Shown here: one piece after another, positions 13,703 through 14,074 of the stretch
Layout of the letters: each line of letters starts with the position of its first letter
Position numbering within the stretch: position 1 is the first letter of the stretch
Assembly: GCA_016292545.1 (NCBI GenBank)
Contig: JAEDIG010000063.1
Coordinates: 1-14,074 of the forward strand
Source: Bacteroidaceae bacterium
GTDB taxonomy: Bacteria; Bacteroidota; Bacteroidia; Bacteroidales; Bacteroidaceae
Length of the DNA stretch: 14,074 nt
Direction of reading: 5' to 3'
Notes under the pieces: model-generated
Database searches by the model: none
Told to the model about the DNA's origin: nothing
The model's input: only the letters and a program-made list of their open reading frames with translations
Position numbers and translations under genes: made by a program

Positions 13703-13861
13703 CTAGTTCTTGAAGAAATCCTTTACTGCTTCGTTGGGAATCATCTGCTCATCGAAGCTGTAAGAACCGCTCTGGGGGTTCTTTACCATCTTGATAACCT
13801 TTGTGTAAGAACGGCCATCAGTCTTGCCGGTACGCAAGGTAGCCACTACTTTCTTTGCCAT
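13703..13861 (-). CDS. DUF4295 family small basic protein, probable Bacteroidetes ribosomal protein (bL38)
   Basis: A 52-residue gene read from ATG at 13861 to TAG at 13703-13705. The product starts MAKKVVATLRTGK and ends VKDFFKN, matching the Bacteroidetes-restricted family DUF4295. It is small and Lys-rich and lies 23 bp downstream of rpmG on the same strand, the position this family takes in many Bacteroidetes genomes (rpmB-rpmG-DUF4295). From memory, a Flavobacterium johnsoniae ribosome structure revealed an extra large-subunit protein named bL38 that I believe is this family; that link should be confirmed. The start is unambiguous because it shares the MAKK opening with rpmG and follows its stop directly. 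Confidence 0.88.
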   Translation of the reverse strand: MAKKVVATLRTGKTDGRSYTKVIKMVKNPQSGSYSFDEQMIPNEAVKDFFKN

Positions 13862-13884
13862 AGTATATACTTATGATTGTATTA

Positions 13885-14073
13885 TTACTTGATTTCCTTA
13901 TGGATAGTCATTCTCTTGAGGATGGGGTTATATTTCTTCAACTCCAAACGCTCAGGAGTGTTCTTCCTGTTCTTTGTGGTGACGTAACGAGAAGTGCCGG
14001 GCAGACCACTCTGCTTCATCTCGGTGCATTCCAGAATCACCTGTATTCTGTTGCCTTTAGCTTTCTTTGCCAT
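13885..14073 (-). CDS. rpmG: Large-subunit ribosomal protein bL33 (zinc-free type)
   Basis: A 62-residue bL33. The core SRYVTTKNRKNTPERLELKK at about 28-47 is diagnostic. The cysteine pairs of the zinc-binding form are missing: only Cys15 remains, and the second pair is replaced by the NPILKR segment, so this is the C-minus type. It starts one base from the window edge. By analogy with relatives, rpmB (bL28) probably lies just upstream, outside the window. DUF4295 follows 23 bp downstream, and the two are presumably one transcript ending at the hairpin at 13623-13658. Confidence 0.96.
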   Translation of the reverse strand: MAKKAKGNRIQVILECTEMKQSGLPGTSRYVTTKNRKNTPERLELKKYNPILKRMTIHKEIK

Positions 14074-14074
14074 A

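Overview
The window looks like chromosomal DNA from the Bacteroidales, most likely Prevotella or a close relative. Bacteroidetes-restricted families are present (DUF4301, DUF4295, DUF4923), promoters match the Bacteroidetes -7 box TAnnTTTG, Shine-Dalgarno sites are largely absent, and tRNAs lack an encoded CCA. Genus is inferred from protein resemblance only. Coding regions favour G/C at third positions, which leaves very long open frames opposite the real genes; these are shadows.

Layout. (1) 117-1640, minus: a DUF4301 protein whose motifs resemble UDP-sugar pyrophosphorylases, ending before a strong hairpin at 54-92. (2) 1641-1783: a divergent promoter region. (3) 1784-8988, plus: a three-gene unit with a RelA-type (p)ppGpp synthetase whose hydrolase site has lost its metal ligands, an exported S9 (DPP IV-like) peptidase overlapping relA by 17 bp, and MutS2; its terminator begins inside the last mutS2 codons. 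(4) 9034-11618, minus: a two-gene nucleotide-sugar unit, with an FdtA/QdtA-like ketoisomerase followed by a one-polypeptide fusion of a FemAB/GNAT-like acyltransferase and a DegT/FdtB-like PLP aminotransferase, overlapping by ATGA. (5) 11686-11967, plus: a tRNA-Ser(GCU) and tRNA-Glu(CUC) operon with promoter and terminator. (6) 12022-13600, plus: an RluA-family pseudouridine synthase and a DUF4923 lipoprotein. (7) 13703-14073, minus: DUF4295 (a 52-residue gene) and rpmG (zinc-free bL33), separated from the lipoprotein by a hairpin that can terminate both directions.

Most of the window is housekeeping: stringent response, ribosome or recombination quality control, tRNA, rRNA modification and ribosomal proteins. 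The accessory part is the sugar pair at 9034-11618, which encodes three successive steps (3,4-ketoisomerisation, 3-transamination and probably N-acylation) towards a dTDP-3-acylamido-3,6-dideoxyhexose, without RmlA or RmlB nearby. The most notable observations are this fusion enzyme, the catalytically degenerate HD domain of RelA, and the pyrophosphorylase-like motif order in DUF4301. I see no IS element, CRISPR array, phage gene or clear new defence system.
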